A program made the translations under genes and the position numbers. Of a stretch of DNA of 64,000 bases, positions 28,061 through 37,614 are shown piece after piece. The notes under the pieces are model-generated. The model was not told the DNA's origin and searched no databases. It saw only the letters and a program-made list of their open reading frames with translations. Within the stretch, counting starts at the first letter, position 1. Every line of letters starts with the position of its first letter. This stretch comes from Lewinellaceae bacterium SD302 (GTDB taxonomy: Bacteria > Bacteroidota > Bacteroidia > Chitinophagales > Saprospiraceae): the NCBI GenBank assembly GCA_002591745.1, contig PDLQ01000001.1, positions 186,001-250,000 of the forward strand. Reading direction: 5' to 3'.

Positions 28061-28120
28061 TAAGAACTTGTTTTGATTTCTATTTCCTGAAAAACAAGCA
28101 ATTCCCAAACAAGCTCTAAA
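28061..28120. repeat. Intergenic imperfect inverted repeat, copy C
   Basis: Begins TAAGAACTTGTTTTGATT and ends ATTCCCAAACAAGCTCTAA; the ends are partly reverse-complementary (about 12 of 15 central pairs). It resembles the element at 26472-26532. The rest of the 275-bp gap 27994-28268 holds only a TGCTACTTTG copy (28152-28144). Confidence 0.5.
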
Positions 28121-28143
28121 TAACATTGAGGTATTAGTACTAA

Positions 28144-28152
28144 CAAAGTAGC
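28144..28152 (-). promoter_or_regulatory. Intergenic copy of the TGCTACTTTG motif upstream of the reductase gene
   Basis: On the minus strand the sequence reads CATTGCTACTTTGTTAGTAC, with the core matching all other copies. It points toward the geranylgeranyl reductase gene, 151 bp away. Confidence 0.5.
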
Positions 28153-28268
28153 AATGTTTTTAGAAGCAGACCGTCGTTCATGTGGCGACAACCCAAGAAT
28201 CACGGAGACGATCAGTAAAGTTCATTACCAGAGCTAAGGCAACTAGCTTTATAAAACACCTGGCTTGC

Positions 28269-29576
28269 TTAATGTTTCTTAGCCTGAACTACTTCTAAAA
28301 CCTCCCTGGCCTGACTTTCTCGGCTGTATTCCATTACATCTTTCAAGCCTCCGGAAATGGTGAATTGACCAAGGAGTATATCTTCCAGAAAGGCGTATAG
28401 CTCATCCGTTTCTTCCCGGGCGAAACACTTACCGCGTTTGGTTTTATCCAGCAAGCTGGCGGTTTCACTGTTCCGCTCGGCCAGGCCGATGATGGGGTTG
28501 CCGGCGGCGAGGTATTCGAATGCTTTACCGGGGATGATAAAATCGCCGGTTTTCATGGCCGGTGAAACCAGTAACAAAGCGTGAGCGGAGCGCTGAATGT
28601 CTACGATCCTGGAATGGGTGACCGGAGGATGTTGCTCGAAGCCGATATTATTGGCTTCCAGATAAGCTACGATAGCTGCATCCAGCACCCCGACGAATTT
28701 GACGCGTACGTTCCGATCCGGGTATGCGAGTTGTAAACGACCGACGGTATCCAGGAAGGAAAAAGGTTCGTAGTTACGGCCAATGCTGCCGGTATAGGTA
28801 ATGGTGAAACCTTCGTCTTTTTCCGGAGCAGGATTGCTGAAATCTTCCGTGGCAAATCCGTTAGGGATGATGCTGAATTTGTCTTCGGATTGCTCCGGTG
28901 TCTTTGCCAGATAAATATCCCGGAAACCTTCGGAGATGGTGAGCAAGTGATCGGCTTCGCGGACGACGGATTTTTCCATGTCGACATCCAGCTTTTGGGC
29001 GAAACCGGACTTCTGAAGAAGCTCGTAATAATAAATGTCCGTCCAGGGGTCGCGCAGGTCGGCGATCCAGGGAACATTAGGTTGTTTTCTTTTAAGTGCC
29101 CGACCAATCATCTGCACACTGTGGGGCGGGCTGGTGGTGATGATGGCGGAATAGTCGTACTCGTTGATCAGTTCCAGCCCTTTTTTGACGGCGTAGCGTT
29201 TCCAGCCGATGCGCGGATCGGGGTGAAAGAGATTACTGCGCAACCAGGTGATGGTCCGTTGCTTCCAGCCACCACTGCCAACGTTACTAAAGCCGGCGGC
29301 GGGCACCTTGTCTTTGCCGGCCATCCGGGCGTAAATACTGACGGGTTCGAACGAATTGGTCGTAAACACCCGTATCCCTGGATGAACATCCTGAACCAGT
29401 TTGTCGTCTCGCACGGGAAAACTGGCTACCTCCGGATCTACGGTAAGCACGTGAACTTCCACACCCAATTCCACGAGACATTTACTGAGCATTAGCCAGC
29501 GCAACACCCCGGCACCCCCACTGGGAGGCCAGTAATAAGTGATGATCAGAATTTTTTCGGTTTCGTTACGGGGCAC
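28269..29576 (-). CDS. Glycosyltransferase family 4 protein
   Basis: 435 aa from a GTG start at 29576, whose G is shared with the TAG stop of the YfhO gene. The N-terminal donor-side domain shows YYWPPSGGAGVLRWL, the glycine-rich start of WbuB-like GT4 enzymes; IADLRDPWTDIYYYE near residue 165 and FTITYTGSIGRNYEPF near 260 follow, with a GT-B second half containing the Glu-rich FEYLAAGNPIIGL region. These are cytoplasmic or membrane-associated enzymes adding sugars in polysaccharide or glycoprotein assembly. The one-base overlap with YfhO suggests that both act on one surface glycan, but sugar and acceptor are unknown. Confidence 0.85.
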   Translation of the reverse strand: MPRNETEKILIITYYWPPSGGAGVLRWLMLSKCLVELGVEVHVLTVDPEVASFPVRDDKLVQDVHPGIRVFTTNSFEPVSIYARMAGKDKVPAAGFSNVGSGGWKQRTITWLRSNLFHPDPRIGWKRYAVKKGLELINEYDYSAIITTSPPHSVQMIGRALKRKQPNVPWIADLRDPWTDIYYYELLQKSGFAQKLDVDMEKSVVREADHLLTISEGFRDIYLAKTPEQSEDKFSIIPNGFATEDFSNPAPEKDEGFTITYTGSIGRNYEPFSFLDTVGRLQLAYPDRNVRVKFVGVLDAAIVAYLEANNIGFEQHPPVTHSRIVDIQRSAHALLLVSPAMKTGDFIIPGKAFEYLAAGNPIIGLAERNSETASLLDKTKRGKCFAREETDELYAFLEDILLGQFTISGGLKDVMEYSRESQAREVLEVVQAKKH

Positions 29577-32152
29577 TAACCTTTTTTCTTGCGCTTAGCC
29601 TTGGTTTTTCCTTGCTTGGTGGCTGGTTCGTCCAGTACGGTAGCAGTGGCTAACTGCTCGCTCTCGGCTTTGCTACTTTGATAGTAACGAAAACCCACGT
29701 ACACGATACCACCAATCAACAACAGGCTACAAATCAAGGATAATATGTAACCGGTAGCGTAGGAGGACGGATTAAAACTCATCACGATCTCGTGCTGTCC
29801 CGCCGGCACCCGTAGCGCACGGAGTACGTAATTGGTACGGATGATCTCGGCCGGATTACCGTCGATTGTCGCTTCCCAACCAGTGTCGGGACCGTACCAG
29901 ACTTCGGAGAAAACGGCCAGTTGCTCGGCGTTGCTATTGAAATTGTATTTGAGCTCCATCGGTGAGTAACTGGTCAGAGAAATACTGCCCTGGCCGTTCG
30001 GTTGCAGGCCGCTGACCTGGTCCGCAAACTCCCGGTGAACGATTGCCGTTTCCGCTGGGTCGAACTGGCCGCCCAATCCGTTGATCTCGGCATTGGCATC
30101 ATCAACCATTTGGATATTACTGACCAACCAGGCATTACCCAAAGCGTTGGGGTTGCGCTGGGCCTGTGGCCCCTGGCCGGCATCAACGATGTAGTACTTG
30201 GCGTTCATCATGTTGAAGACTGCCTGGTTGCCAGCCTTCAGGTGACGGCTGATGAGGTCATCGTATCGCTGCAACTTGGCCGGATGGTAGCCGCCCACGC
30301 TTTTGTGGTGGTAGCTGGTCAGGCCATCCTGGAAGGGGTCACGAGCGGTTGTGTTGTATACCCGGTAATGAGGATCGGGGTCCTGCAAGATTTGCTGATC
30401 GGCAGGAGAGGCCGTGTAGCTTTGTTCCACCTTGCGTTTGGGGCTGTAATCGTCGGCCGTTACGTATCGACCACTGACGCCACTAAAATCTACTACCACC
30501 AATACAGCTAGGATGCCCGCCATGATCGCCACAGAGTAGGTTGACCGCGAGAACAGGAAGACGGCTCCGGCGGCCAGGGCCATAAAGAGGAAACTCCGGA
30601 TAGCGTCACCACGGAATATCTCCGCCCGGGTTTCTTCCAGAGCGGTTACCAGAGCATTAATAGTATTCTGGTCGCCGGCCTGACCCACCATTTGCTGAAT
30701 CCGGGGCAGGTCGGTAGGGCTGGTTAAGTCGAATAAAGAGGGGCCGATCAGGATCATCAACAGCATTGTGCCGAGTGAAACGCCCGCAGCGATGAAGAAC
30801 TTCTTTTTGGCAGCCTCGGCGTCGGCTTTTACCAATTTGGTAAATTCGTGGATGCCCAATAAGCCCAGCGCACTAACCAATAGCCCAATGGAAGTAATTA
30901 CCGAACTCGGTGCCCGGAATTTATTGAAGAGTGGCAGGTAGTTGTACATGAAGCGATTCAGCCACTCGGCGTAAGAGCCCATACTGAGCAGGAGGCCAAA
31001 TATGGTTCCGCCTACCAGCCACCATTTAACCGGCCCGCGTACGGTGAGTAGTCCCAGGACAAATAAAAACCAAACTACCGCACCCAAATAGCGCGGCCCA
31101 CTGGTGAATGGCTGACCACCGTGATAAGTAGGTGCCTGAAAGGTTTCGGGAATCCGACTACCCATGCGGCTAAGCGTTTTGCCGAAGGGGGTGTCGCGGT
31201 CAATTTCTTCGCCATACCCACCGCCGGCTGCCCGTGGGATAACGGTTGCCATGATATCTTCGAAGTTGTTACTCCAGTTCATGGCGTAGGTCCATTCCAG
31301 TCCGTCGGTTTCACTACTGCTGGTAGGAGCTACATTGGCCGGTGCTTCGCTTTTCAGGATGGGGGCTCCACGCATGGTTTGCTCTCCGTACTCCAGAGTA
31401 GGCAACGCATTACTGGCCGCCGAACCAAGAGCCAGGAGGAAGCCTGCGACTAACACACCCATGGTCTTACCAAAGTGAACCCAATCGCTCGTACGGGCCG
31501 AGTGAATGATCATACCGATCCCGAAAATTGGCACGGTAAGTAGGAAATAGTAGAGAAGTTGAGGGTGGTTGTTCAATAAGGACAAAGCCAGTCCGATGGC
31601 AAAAACCAGACCACCGAGTAGATATTTCTTACGCCAGGCTAATACCAGGCCGGCCATGATCAGGGGGAAATACGCAACGGTTCGAATCTTGGTATTGTGG
31701 CCGGTTTCGTAAAGGATGAAGTTATTAGACACCAGGCTGAAAGCCAGCGCACCCACAATACTGAGCCAGGGACTAACACCCATCAATACCAGGAAAATGT
31801 ACATACAGAGCATGGCCGAAAAGAAGATGCCGGCCGGGTAGGGCAGGCCGAGGCCGTTGGCCAGCTTATCAACGTACTTGAGGGTATTTCCGTCGGATAT
31901 TTTCCTGATCTGATAGGTAGGCATTCCACCGAACTGGGAATTGGTCCACAGTGCCCGATCTCCGGTTGCTTCCCGGTACTCAATAGCCTCCTGGGCGGTA
32001 GCGGAACCGGAGATCGAGTCGCCCTGGCGGATGGTCTTCCCGCTAAAAGCAGGACTGAAAGCCGCAAAGACTGCGACAATGAAAACTACGAGGGCGATCA
32101 GGTGAGGAAGAAAGTTCTTGAAATTCATATTCTTATAGAAGTTGCGATCCAT
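29576..32152 (-). CDS. YfhO-family polytopic membrane protein (GT-C-like)
   Basis: 858 aa from the ATG at 32152 (a GTG at 32158 is also in frame). About a dozen hydrophobic helices fill residues 10-600, followed by a large extracytoplasmic domain and a final helix near 810-830 with a Lys-rich tail. The first loop carries RQGDSISGSATAQEAIEYRE and FGGMPTYQI, as in YfhO/DUF6056-type membrane proteins; Gram-positive YfhO is needed to glycosylate lipoteichoic acid, acting as a flippase-associated GT-C enzyme. Here a role in decorating a surface polymer, with the coupled GT4 gene, is inferred. Confidence 0.83.
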   Translation of the reverse strand: MDRNFYKNMNFKNFLPHLIALVVFIVAVFAAFSPAFSGKTIRQGDSISGSATAQEAIEYREATGDRALWTNSQFGGMPTYQIRKISDGNTLKYVDKLANGLGLPYPAGIFFSAMLCMYIFLVLMGVSPWLSIVGALAFSLVSNNFILYETGHNTKIRTVAYFPLIMAGLVLAWRKKYLLGGLVFAIGLALSLLNNHPQLLYYFLLTVPIFGIGMIIHSARTSDWVHFGKTMGVLVAGFLLALGSAASNALPTLEYGEQTMRGAPILKSEAPANVAPTSSSETDGLEWTYAMNWSNNFEDIMATVIPRAAGGGYGEEIDRDTPFGKTLSRMGSRIPETFQAPTYHGGQPFTSGPRYLGAVVWFLFVLGLLTVRGPVKWWLVGGTIFGLLLSMGSYAEWLNRFMYNYLPLFNKFRAPSSVITSIGLLVSALGLLGIHEFTKLVKADAEAAKKKFFIAAGVSLGTMLLMILIGPSLFDLTSPTDLPRIQQMVGQAGDQNTINALVTALEETRAEIFRGDAIRSFLFMALAAGAVFLFSRSTYSVAIMAGILAVLVVVDFSGVSGRYVTADDYSPKRKVEQSYTASPADQQILQDPDPHYRVYNTTARDPFQDGLTSYHHKSVGGYHPAKLQRYDDLISRHLKAGNQAVFNMMNAKYYIVDAGQGPQAQRNPNALGNAWLVSNIQMVDDANAEINGLGGQFDPAETAIVHREFADQVSGLQPNGQGSISLTSYSPMELKYNFNSNAEQLAVFSEVWYGPDTGWEATIDGNPAEIIRTNYVLRALRVPAGQHEIVMSFNPSSYATGYILSLICSLLLIGGIVYVGFRYYQSSKAESEQLATATVLDEPATKQGKTKAKRKKKG

Positions 32153-32242
32153 ATTCACCCGGGATAGTATCCTGGGATATTTGGGTTGACTGCTCCGCAG
32201 TATATGGGTGGAGCGCTAAGATAGGAAACGGTGGCTTGTTGA

Positions 32243-33286
32243 TTATAAAAAGTCAACGTCGACGTCGTATGGGTAGCTCATCAGGAAATCCATTGCCTTA
32301 TCCACCGGGAACCCTTCAAAAATGATGCGATAGAGCATTTCGGTGATCGGTACCCTCAATTTGATGGTCTTGGCCAGGTGACGGGTCATCATTAAGGTAC
32401 GCACGCCCTCGGCCAGTTCGACGCTGGTGGAACGTACATCTTCCAGGGTTTCTCCGGTGCCGATACGGTAGCCGAAGGTATAATTACGACTCTTACGACT
32501 AGTGGCCGTAGCAATGAGATCACCAATGCCCGCTGTGCCGAAAAACGCCCGGGTATCACTACCCAATGCCCGGCCGAAATGGATCATCTCCACGAAACCG
32601 CGCGTGATGAGCATAGCCTGAATATTTTTGCCAAAGCCATAACCCTTCAGGATGCCGGAACCGAGTGCGATGACATTTTTCAGAACGCCGGCCAGCTCAG
32701 CCCCCAGTAAGTCGTGGTTACCGAATACGAAAAGCTGATCGCTGGCCAGTACGGCCTGGGCGCGTTCGATGACTTCATCGAATTTACTGGCAATGACGGT
32801 GGCAGTGGGCTGGCCATCCAGAATTTCGCGTGCGAGGTTGGGGCCGGCCAGGATGCCGGTGCGTACCACCAGACTTTCCTGGCGGATAACCTCGGTCATA
32901 GTGTGGAGATCCGTGCGTTTGAAGCCGGCGGCCGGAATACCGTTTTCCGAAGGACCGGTATAGTCCAGTCCCTTGGTACCGTGAACAAGTACGTGACTGG
33001 GTCTTAAAAACGGACCCAAGGATTGCATCATTTTCCGGAATTCGGAAGAAGGCACAATGGGGAAGATCAGTTGGCAACCAGTGGCCAGGTCCTCCAGTGA
33101 ATTGATGGCCGTAATGCGCTCGTGAACGGCTACGCCGTGGCGAAATCGCCGCTCGTTGATCTCTTTTACCTGCTCTGGCTTACGGGCGTATAATTTGACG
33201 TCCGTGTTCTTGGCCAATAAGTTGGCTACTGCGACGCCGAAACTGCCGGCTCCGATGACGCCAACGCATTCAAGACTTTCTTCCAT
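32243..33286 (-). CDS. gpsA: Glycerol-3-phosphate dehydrogenase [NAD(P)+]
   Basis: 347 aa cytoplasmic enzyme reducing dihydroxyacetone phosphate to sn-glycerol 3-phosphate for phospholipid synthesis. The NAD(P) loop VIGAGSFGVAVANLLAKN (from residue 9), the substrate loop LVHGTKGLDYTG, GILAGPNLAREI, GVLKNVIALGSGI (conserved catalytic Lys) and GTAGIGDLIAT are all present in the GpsA order. Compared with E. coli the C-terminus is slightly longer (SYPYDVDVDFL). It lies 23 bp downstream of the Hsp15 gene on the same strand, which suggests co-transcription. Confidence 0.93.
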   Translation of the reverse strand: MEESLECVGVIGAGSFGVAVANLLAKNTDVKLYARKPEQVKEINERRFRHGVAVHERITAINSLEDLATGCQLIFPIVPSSEFRKMMQSLGPFLRPSHVLVHGTKGLDYTGPSENGIPAAGFKRTDLHTMTEVIRQESLVVRTGILAGPNLAREILDGQPTATVIASKFDEVIERAQAVLASDQLFVFGNHDLLGAELAGVLKNVIALGSGILKGYGFGKNIQAMLITRGFVEMIHFGRALGSDTRAFFGTAGIGDLIATATSRKSRNYTFGYRIGTGETLEDVRSTSVELAEGVRTLMMTRHLAKTIKLRVPITEMLYRIIFEGFPVDKAMDFLMSYPYDVDVDFL

Positions 33287-33309
33287 AGCTCGCGAAAATA
33301 CGATAATCG

Positions 33310-33735
33310 TTACTCATCGCCATCCCATTCCAGGTAATCTTCTTTGAACTTACTGATATCCCGGCGTTCGCGCTTGGTGGGCCGGCCAGTTCCTTTCTCA
33401 CGGAACTCTCCTTTTGCTTTACCGACGAACCAATCCTGGTACTTGTTCAACTCTTCTTCTGGTGTGTGATCTACGTAACAGGTCTGCGCAATGGGGGCAC
33501 CGACTCGCTTGGCGATTACGCGAACGACCTCGAAATCCAATTCGAAGCCATTTTTCATCACCTTGACACGATCACCTATGCTGACGGAGGTACTGGGCTT
33601 GGCGTTCTTGCCATTCAGGCTCACTTTGTTGCGCTTTACGACGTCGTTGGCCAAGGTCCGGCTTTTAAAGATCCGAACGGCCCAGAGCCATTTATCGATG
33701 CGGGTTTTCTTCTCTTCCTTAATTTGGTTGGCCAC
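33310..33735 (-). CDS. S4-domain RNA-binding protein, Hsp15-like
   Basis: 141 aa from a GTG start. The N-terminal S4 domain (RIDKWLWAVRIFKSRTLANDVV, residues 12-33, then NGKNAKPSTSVSIGDRVKV) matches Hsp15/HslR, which recycles 50S subunits carrying a nascent chain. The basic C-terminal half (KGEFREKGTGRPTKRERRD) is also typical. A -7 promoter element TAACTTTG lies 16 bases upstream. The alternative, a generic S4 protein such as the RqcP-type, is less likely because of the length and tail. Confidence 0.87.
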   Translation of the reverse strand: MANQIKEEKKTRIDKWLWAVRIFKSRTLANDVVKRNKVSLNGKNAKPSTSVSIGDRVKVMKNGFELDFEVVRVIAKRVGAPIAQTCYVDHTPEEELNKYQDWFVGKAKGEFREKGTGRPTKRERRDISKFKEDYLEWDGDE

Positions 33736-33751
33736 AATTATTTCTTTGACG

Positions 33752-33759
33752 CAAAGTTA
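33752..33759 (-). promoter_or_regulatory. TAACTTTG -7 element upstream of the Hsp15 gene
   Basis: On the minus strand TAACTTTG fits TAnnTTTG exactly, 16 bases before the GTG start. The flanking TGC makes it look like a one-base-longer version of the TGCTACTTTG motif. No clear TTG upstream. Confidence 0.45.
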
Positions 33760-33782
33760 GCAGTATATGACAGTAGATACTG

Positions 33783-36272
33783 CTAAATTCGCACTCGCAA
33801 CCCGAAATAAACTCGCCTCGGTTCCGCTGGAATGATCCCCGGCCCGGGATAACCCGTAGCCCGTCTCGTGAAGTAACTGCGGTCCGTCAAATTATTTACG
33901 CCTGCCTGAAATTTGAAACGCCCCAGCTCGTAGGCGGCCGAAAAGTCGATGACGCCATATGTTGGGATCAATCCCCGGGTAGCATCTGCCACTAAGACCG
34001 CATTGGTAGCGTCGGAATAGTGTTCCTGCACGTAGGTGTAAAGCAAGGAGCCACTCAGACCTTTGTATTTTACAGAAAGGCCGGTTTTTACACTTACCGG
34101 CGGTACCAGTTCCACTTCATTTCCCACCACGCTGCTGGCTCCGCTCAGGTATTCCCCTTCAATTAAGCTTAGGTTCACAAAGGGGCGAATTTGAAGATCA
34201 CCGGCCTGTCCCTGGCGCAACAACTGAGTAAGGTCGAGTTCAGCGAATAGCTCCAGGCCGTATAGAGCCGCGTCACCGACGTTGGTGCGAAAAGTAGCCA
34301 GCCGTTCTATTGAGATAGGATCGGGAACGAGCACTTCCGTCAGCCCGATACGATCATTATAACGCAGAAAGAACAGGTTGGCATCGAATTGTAAGGCACC
34401 CTTCAGCCACTGACCACGTAAACCCAGCTCGGCGTTGTATCCGCTTTCGTCGTTCAGCAAAGAGTCTACGATCAGGTTAGGATTAGCTACGGCCAGGTCG
34501 GTGAAATTTATACTCCGATAATTCTGACTGATGTTGCCGTAGGCTTCCAGATCTTCACTGATACGGTAACCGAGGCCTAGTCCGAAAAGGGGGAAACTCC
34601 GCTGATTCTCCGCCTGATCTTCTATCCGTTGATCGAAGATCAATTGCCCGCCGCTGAATACCCTTTGCCGGAAATACCCCTCCGATGCCGTACGAATGTA
34701 CTCCAGGCGGACCCCCGGAGTGATGCTTAATTTACCCAGGTTGACCAGCTGCTCGGCGAAAAGCGCGGCGTTACGACTGGGAAAACGGTAGCTGGAGCGC
34801 TCCAGGTCTTCAGGGTTCAGGAAGTCAAATTCGGCCTCACTTCCATCGTTAGCGTCTCCTTGTTCGTTGCGGGCAAAACCTCGATAATAGCGGGCGCCAA
34901 TCAGGAAAGCAGCGGGGTTACCCCTGAAAACAAAACGGTGTAGAAGTCTGGCTTCCATGCCCTGGTTGCGGTAACGGCCACGAATCAGGTCCCGTTCCGC
35001 TAGCGGATCGGGTCGGTTGATGGGGCCCAGTTCACCCAGCGCATCCCTTTGAGCGTGCAGGGCAAAGGTGCGCACGTTCAAATGTGTCTTGTCGCCGAGT
35101 TCGTAATCAACGTGAAAGGCCATCAGATTCCAGTCTACTTTGAACCAGTTGCGGGCGCGTTTGGACTGTTCTGGATCTTGCTGAAATTCGAAATCTACCA
35201 GCCCGCCGGATTGTTGGGCCAGATAATTCATGTGTGTCAATTCCAACCCTAATCGCAGTTTCGGCGTCACCTGGTGATGGACATCCAGATAACCGGTATG
35301 CTGTTCAAAACCACTGTTCGGTCGCCAGCCGTCGCCGCGTTTATACTGGTGGAAGCCGTAATAAGTCGTTTTCCCTTTGCTGCCGCCTACGCTGTTAAAA
35401 AGGCTTAGCAAGCCAAAGGAACCGGCGGTAGTTTCGCTGATCAATTCAAAGGGGTCACCTTCCTTGCCTTCCTTTAGTTTAAAGTTCAGCAGTCCACCGA
35501 ATTGGGTGCCGTATTGCAGACTGGCCGCTCCACGCACCAGTTCAATTCTTTCCAGCGCCTGAGCGGGCGGTACATAGTAGCTTTCCGGATACCCCAATGC
35601 ATCGGCGCTGATGTCAAAACCGTTTTGGCGGGTGTTGAAACTACTGGTACGGTTGGGGTCCAGTCCCCGGGCGGCAATGGCGAGTTGTAATCCGCCACCG
35701 TCGTTTTCCCAGACGGTCAGTCCGGCCACCCCTCGGAAGATCTCCCGGGCGTTGTTTACGGCCAGGTTGGCGGTCAATTCATCGGGGCGGATCAGTTCTG
35801 TTTTACGGCCGGCGTAGATCGCCGTGGTTTCTACGTTGCGCAGCCGGCTCTGGGCGCGTTGCTGGCGGGTCGCATCCTCCACGGTTACTTCGCTGAGCTT
35901 GATAGCAGCGGGGCGCAAAGAAATTTCCAGATTGAGGTCGCCCTTAATTTCAATGCTTTGGCTCCAGCTTTCGTAACCCAATAGTTCGGCACGCAGCAGG
36001 TAATTACCGGCCGGTACGCCCGTAAGCAGGAAGCTCCCGTCGGTCTCCGTGAGGGTGAAGAACTGCCCGTCGTTCAGGTAAACATTGGCGGCTTCCAGCG
36101 GACTATTGTCGTCGTCAGGGTTTACGACCAGCCCTGCTACGTTGAAGTCCAAATCATTAACCTCATCCTGCCCCGATAGAATGGTGGGGGTGATGGCTAA
36201 CAAAGTAGCAAATAACAGAAAAACCCAAGGCTGTTTGGCCAACGACGAACTTGTACTGACAAACTGCTTCAT
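33783..36272 (-). CDS. TonB-dependent outer membrane receptor, FecA-like
   Basis: 829 aa from the ATG at 36272, chosen because it gives an ATGA overlap with the upstream gene; an ATG at 36293 would add seven residues. A signal peptide (ending near ILSGQ) is followed by a carboxypeptidase-regulatory-like beta-sandwich (about 40-125), a plug domain (about 130-250, with ERIELVRGAASLQYGTQFGG) and a 22-strand barrel ending in RRVYFGLRVRI. The sequence style (RGLDPNRTSSFNTRQNG) resembles ferric-citrate type receptors. It is the last gene of the DUF4856-imelysin-HTTM operon and is therefore likely to import iron or another metal chelate. A dispersed TGCTACTTTG motif lies in the signal-peptide region. 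Confidence 0.9.
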   Translation of the reverse strand: MKQFVSTSSSLAKQPWVFLLFATLLAITPTILSGQDEVNDLDFNVAGLVVNPDDDNSPLEAANVYLNDGQFFTLTETDGSFLLTGVPAGNYLLRAELLGYESWSQSIEIKGDLNLEISLRPAAIKLSEVTVEDATRQQRAQSRLRNVETTAIYAGRKTELIRPDELTANLAVNNAREIFRGVAGLTVWENDGGGLQLAIAARGLDPNRTSSFNTRQNGFDISADALGYPESYYVPPAQALERIELVRGAASLQYGTQFGGLLNFKLKEGKEGDPFELISETTAGSFGLLSLFNSVGGSKGKTTYYGFHQYKRGDGWRPNSGFEQHTGYLDVHHQVTPKLRLGLELTHMNYLAQQSGGLVDFEFQQDPEQSKRARNWFKVDWNLMAFHVDYELGDKTHLNVRTFALHAQRDALGELGPINRPDPLAERDLIRGRYRNQGMEARLLHRFVFRGNPAAFLIGARYYRGFARNEQGDANDGSEAEFDFLNPEDLERSSYRFPSRNAALFAEQLVNLGKLSITPGVRLEYIRTASEGYFRQRVFSGGQLIFDQRIEDQAENQRSFPLFGLGLGYRISEDLEAYGNISQNYRSINFTDLAVANPNLIVDSLLNDESGYNAELGLRGQWLKGALQFDANLFFLRYNDRIGLTEVLVPDPISIERLATFRTNVGDAALYGLELFAELDLTQLLRQGQAGDLQIRPFVNLSLIEGEYLSGASSVVGNEVELVPPVSVKTGLSVKYKGLSGSLLYTYVQEHYSDATNAVLVADATRGLIPTYGVIDFSAAYELGRFKFQAGVNNLTDRSYFTRRATGYPGPGIIPAEPRRVYFGLRVRI

Positions 36273-37606
36273 GGGCGAAAAGGAATTATCCATTTTTTGT
36301 GCTGTAAGTCATCAATCTGTGCGGCCAGGTCGACCTCCGGATCAATAAATTGTTGGCTGGTACGGCCGTTAAGAGCCACGTAAACTTCGGCGGTAACCCG
36401 TGGATTTTCGATGTCGTAACGCTCCCCGTAGATCCTGGCGAGGTGATGAGCATATTGAACCATAAAATCCGGCTGAATGGCCATTTGTTTTTCTTGAAAT
36501 TTAGTGAGGAACTCACTGTTGATAACCTCGGCCCGGTGCCCTGTTTTCGGGTCGTGAACCGTAAAAGTGGCCTGGCCGGTTTTTTCCACCAACATCACCC
36601 GCCAACCGAAGCGATAACCTTCTTCGGTCCAGAAAGTACTGCCAGGGTAGGCCAGCACCCGCAAAGGAAGCAAGAGCTGCACGATAAAAAAAGTCGCTAG
36701 CAACCATTTGACCATTACTTGATCTTTATTAAAAATCGGCCGGCTGTCTTCAGGGCGCATCGGGCTGAAACCTAGTCGCAGTTGCCACCTTTCGTGCCAT
36801 TCTTCCGAAAAAAAGATCAGCGTGGAGGTGATCATGATCAGCGGAAATAAGCCAATATTAAAGAGCAGCCAGGTCATCAAATGAAAGCCCAAGACTGCGA
36901 TGTAGGCCAACGGCCGACTCGGTTTCCAGAGCAACCAGCAGACAATGGTGAGGTCATAGAGTGCTCCGGCCCAACTAAAGACATAGGCGGTCGTCGGTTC
37001 GGCCAACAATGGACCAATTAAGGGTAGGTCGGCGTGCTCGGGTAACCAGATGGCCAAAGGCATCGCGCGGAATAACCAGTCCGGATTCAACTTGGCCAGC
37101 CCGGCAAAAAAATAGACCAGACTAAGTTGAGTAATGATGGCCCAGCGACACCAGGCCGGTAGGGTAGTGCTGCGCAATTTCGGCCAGATGAGGACATCTA
37201 ATGATCGGGCTCCGTTCGCGGGAATAAAGAATAGGAAAAGCGCCAGGATCGCCGCTAAATAATAATGGTTGAGGTAATTGGTGGCGTCAATCAACTCCGC
37301 CCAGGTGAAAGACACAAAAAAGAGCGCTACGGCCAGCCGGTATAATAATCCCGCAGCAATTAAAATCCCACAGACTGCCATGCAGATATACAGCAGATAA
37401 GCACCCGTTACTCCTGGCTCCGGTACCCAGTGGAAGCCATAAAATTTAAAGAAAAAAGTTGGCTCCCCGTAGAGTTTTTCTACCCAGCCATTGAGCATAA
37501 AGCGTACCGCCCCGTAGGTCATCAGTAAGCCATAGAGAATACGGAAGGTGACCAGCGGGGCGATGGCTTCAGCACGGAAAAGAAAGTGACTACCGTTAGT
37601 AATCAT
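36269..37606 (-). CDS. HTTM-domain membrane protein (vitamin K-dependent gamma-carboxylase-like)
   Basis: 445 aa. The N-terminal 290 residues contain about eight hydrophobic helices with the HTTM signature (FRAEAIAPLVTFRILYGLL near the N-terminus, YLNHYYLAAILALFLFFIP, QLSLVYFFAGLAKLNPDWL), as in vitamin K-dependent carboxylases. The C-terminal 150 residues form a soluble domain. Whether bacterial homologues carboxylate glutamate is not established. Its stop overlaps the start of the TonB receptor gene by ATGA, and the imelysin gene lies only 8 bp upstream, so it is part of the four-gene operon. A role in processing or import of the transported metal complex is speculation. Confidence 0.85.
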   Translation of the reverse strand: MITNGSHFLFRAEAIAPLVTFRILYGLLMTYGAVRFMLNGWVEKLYGEPTFFFKFYGFHWVPEPGVTGAYLLYICMAVCGILIAAGLLYRLAVALFFVSFTWAELIDATNYLNHYYLAAILALFLFFIPANGARSLDVLIWPKLRSTTLPAWCRWAIITQLSLVYFFAGLAKLNPDWLFRAMPLAIWLPEHADLPLIGPLLAEPTTAYVFSWAGALYDLTIVCWLLWKPSRPLAYIAVLGFHLMTWLLFNIGLFPLIMITSTLIFFSEEWHERWQLRLGFSPMRPEDSRPIFNKDQVMVKWLLATFFIVQLLLPLRVLAYPGSTFWTEEGYRFGWRVMLVEKTGQATFTVHDPKTGHRAEVINSEFLTKFQEKQMAIQPDFMVQYAHHLARIYGERYDIENPRVTAEVYVALNGRTSQQFIDPEVDLAAQIDDLQHKKWIIPFRP

Positions 37607-37614
37607 ATCAGTTT

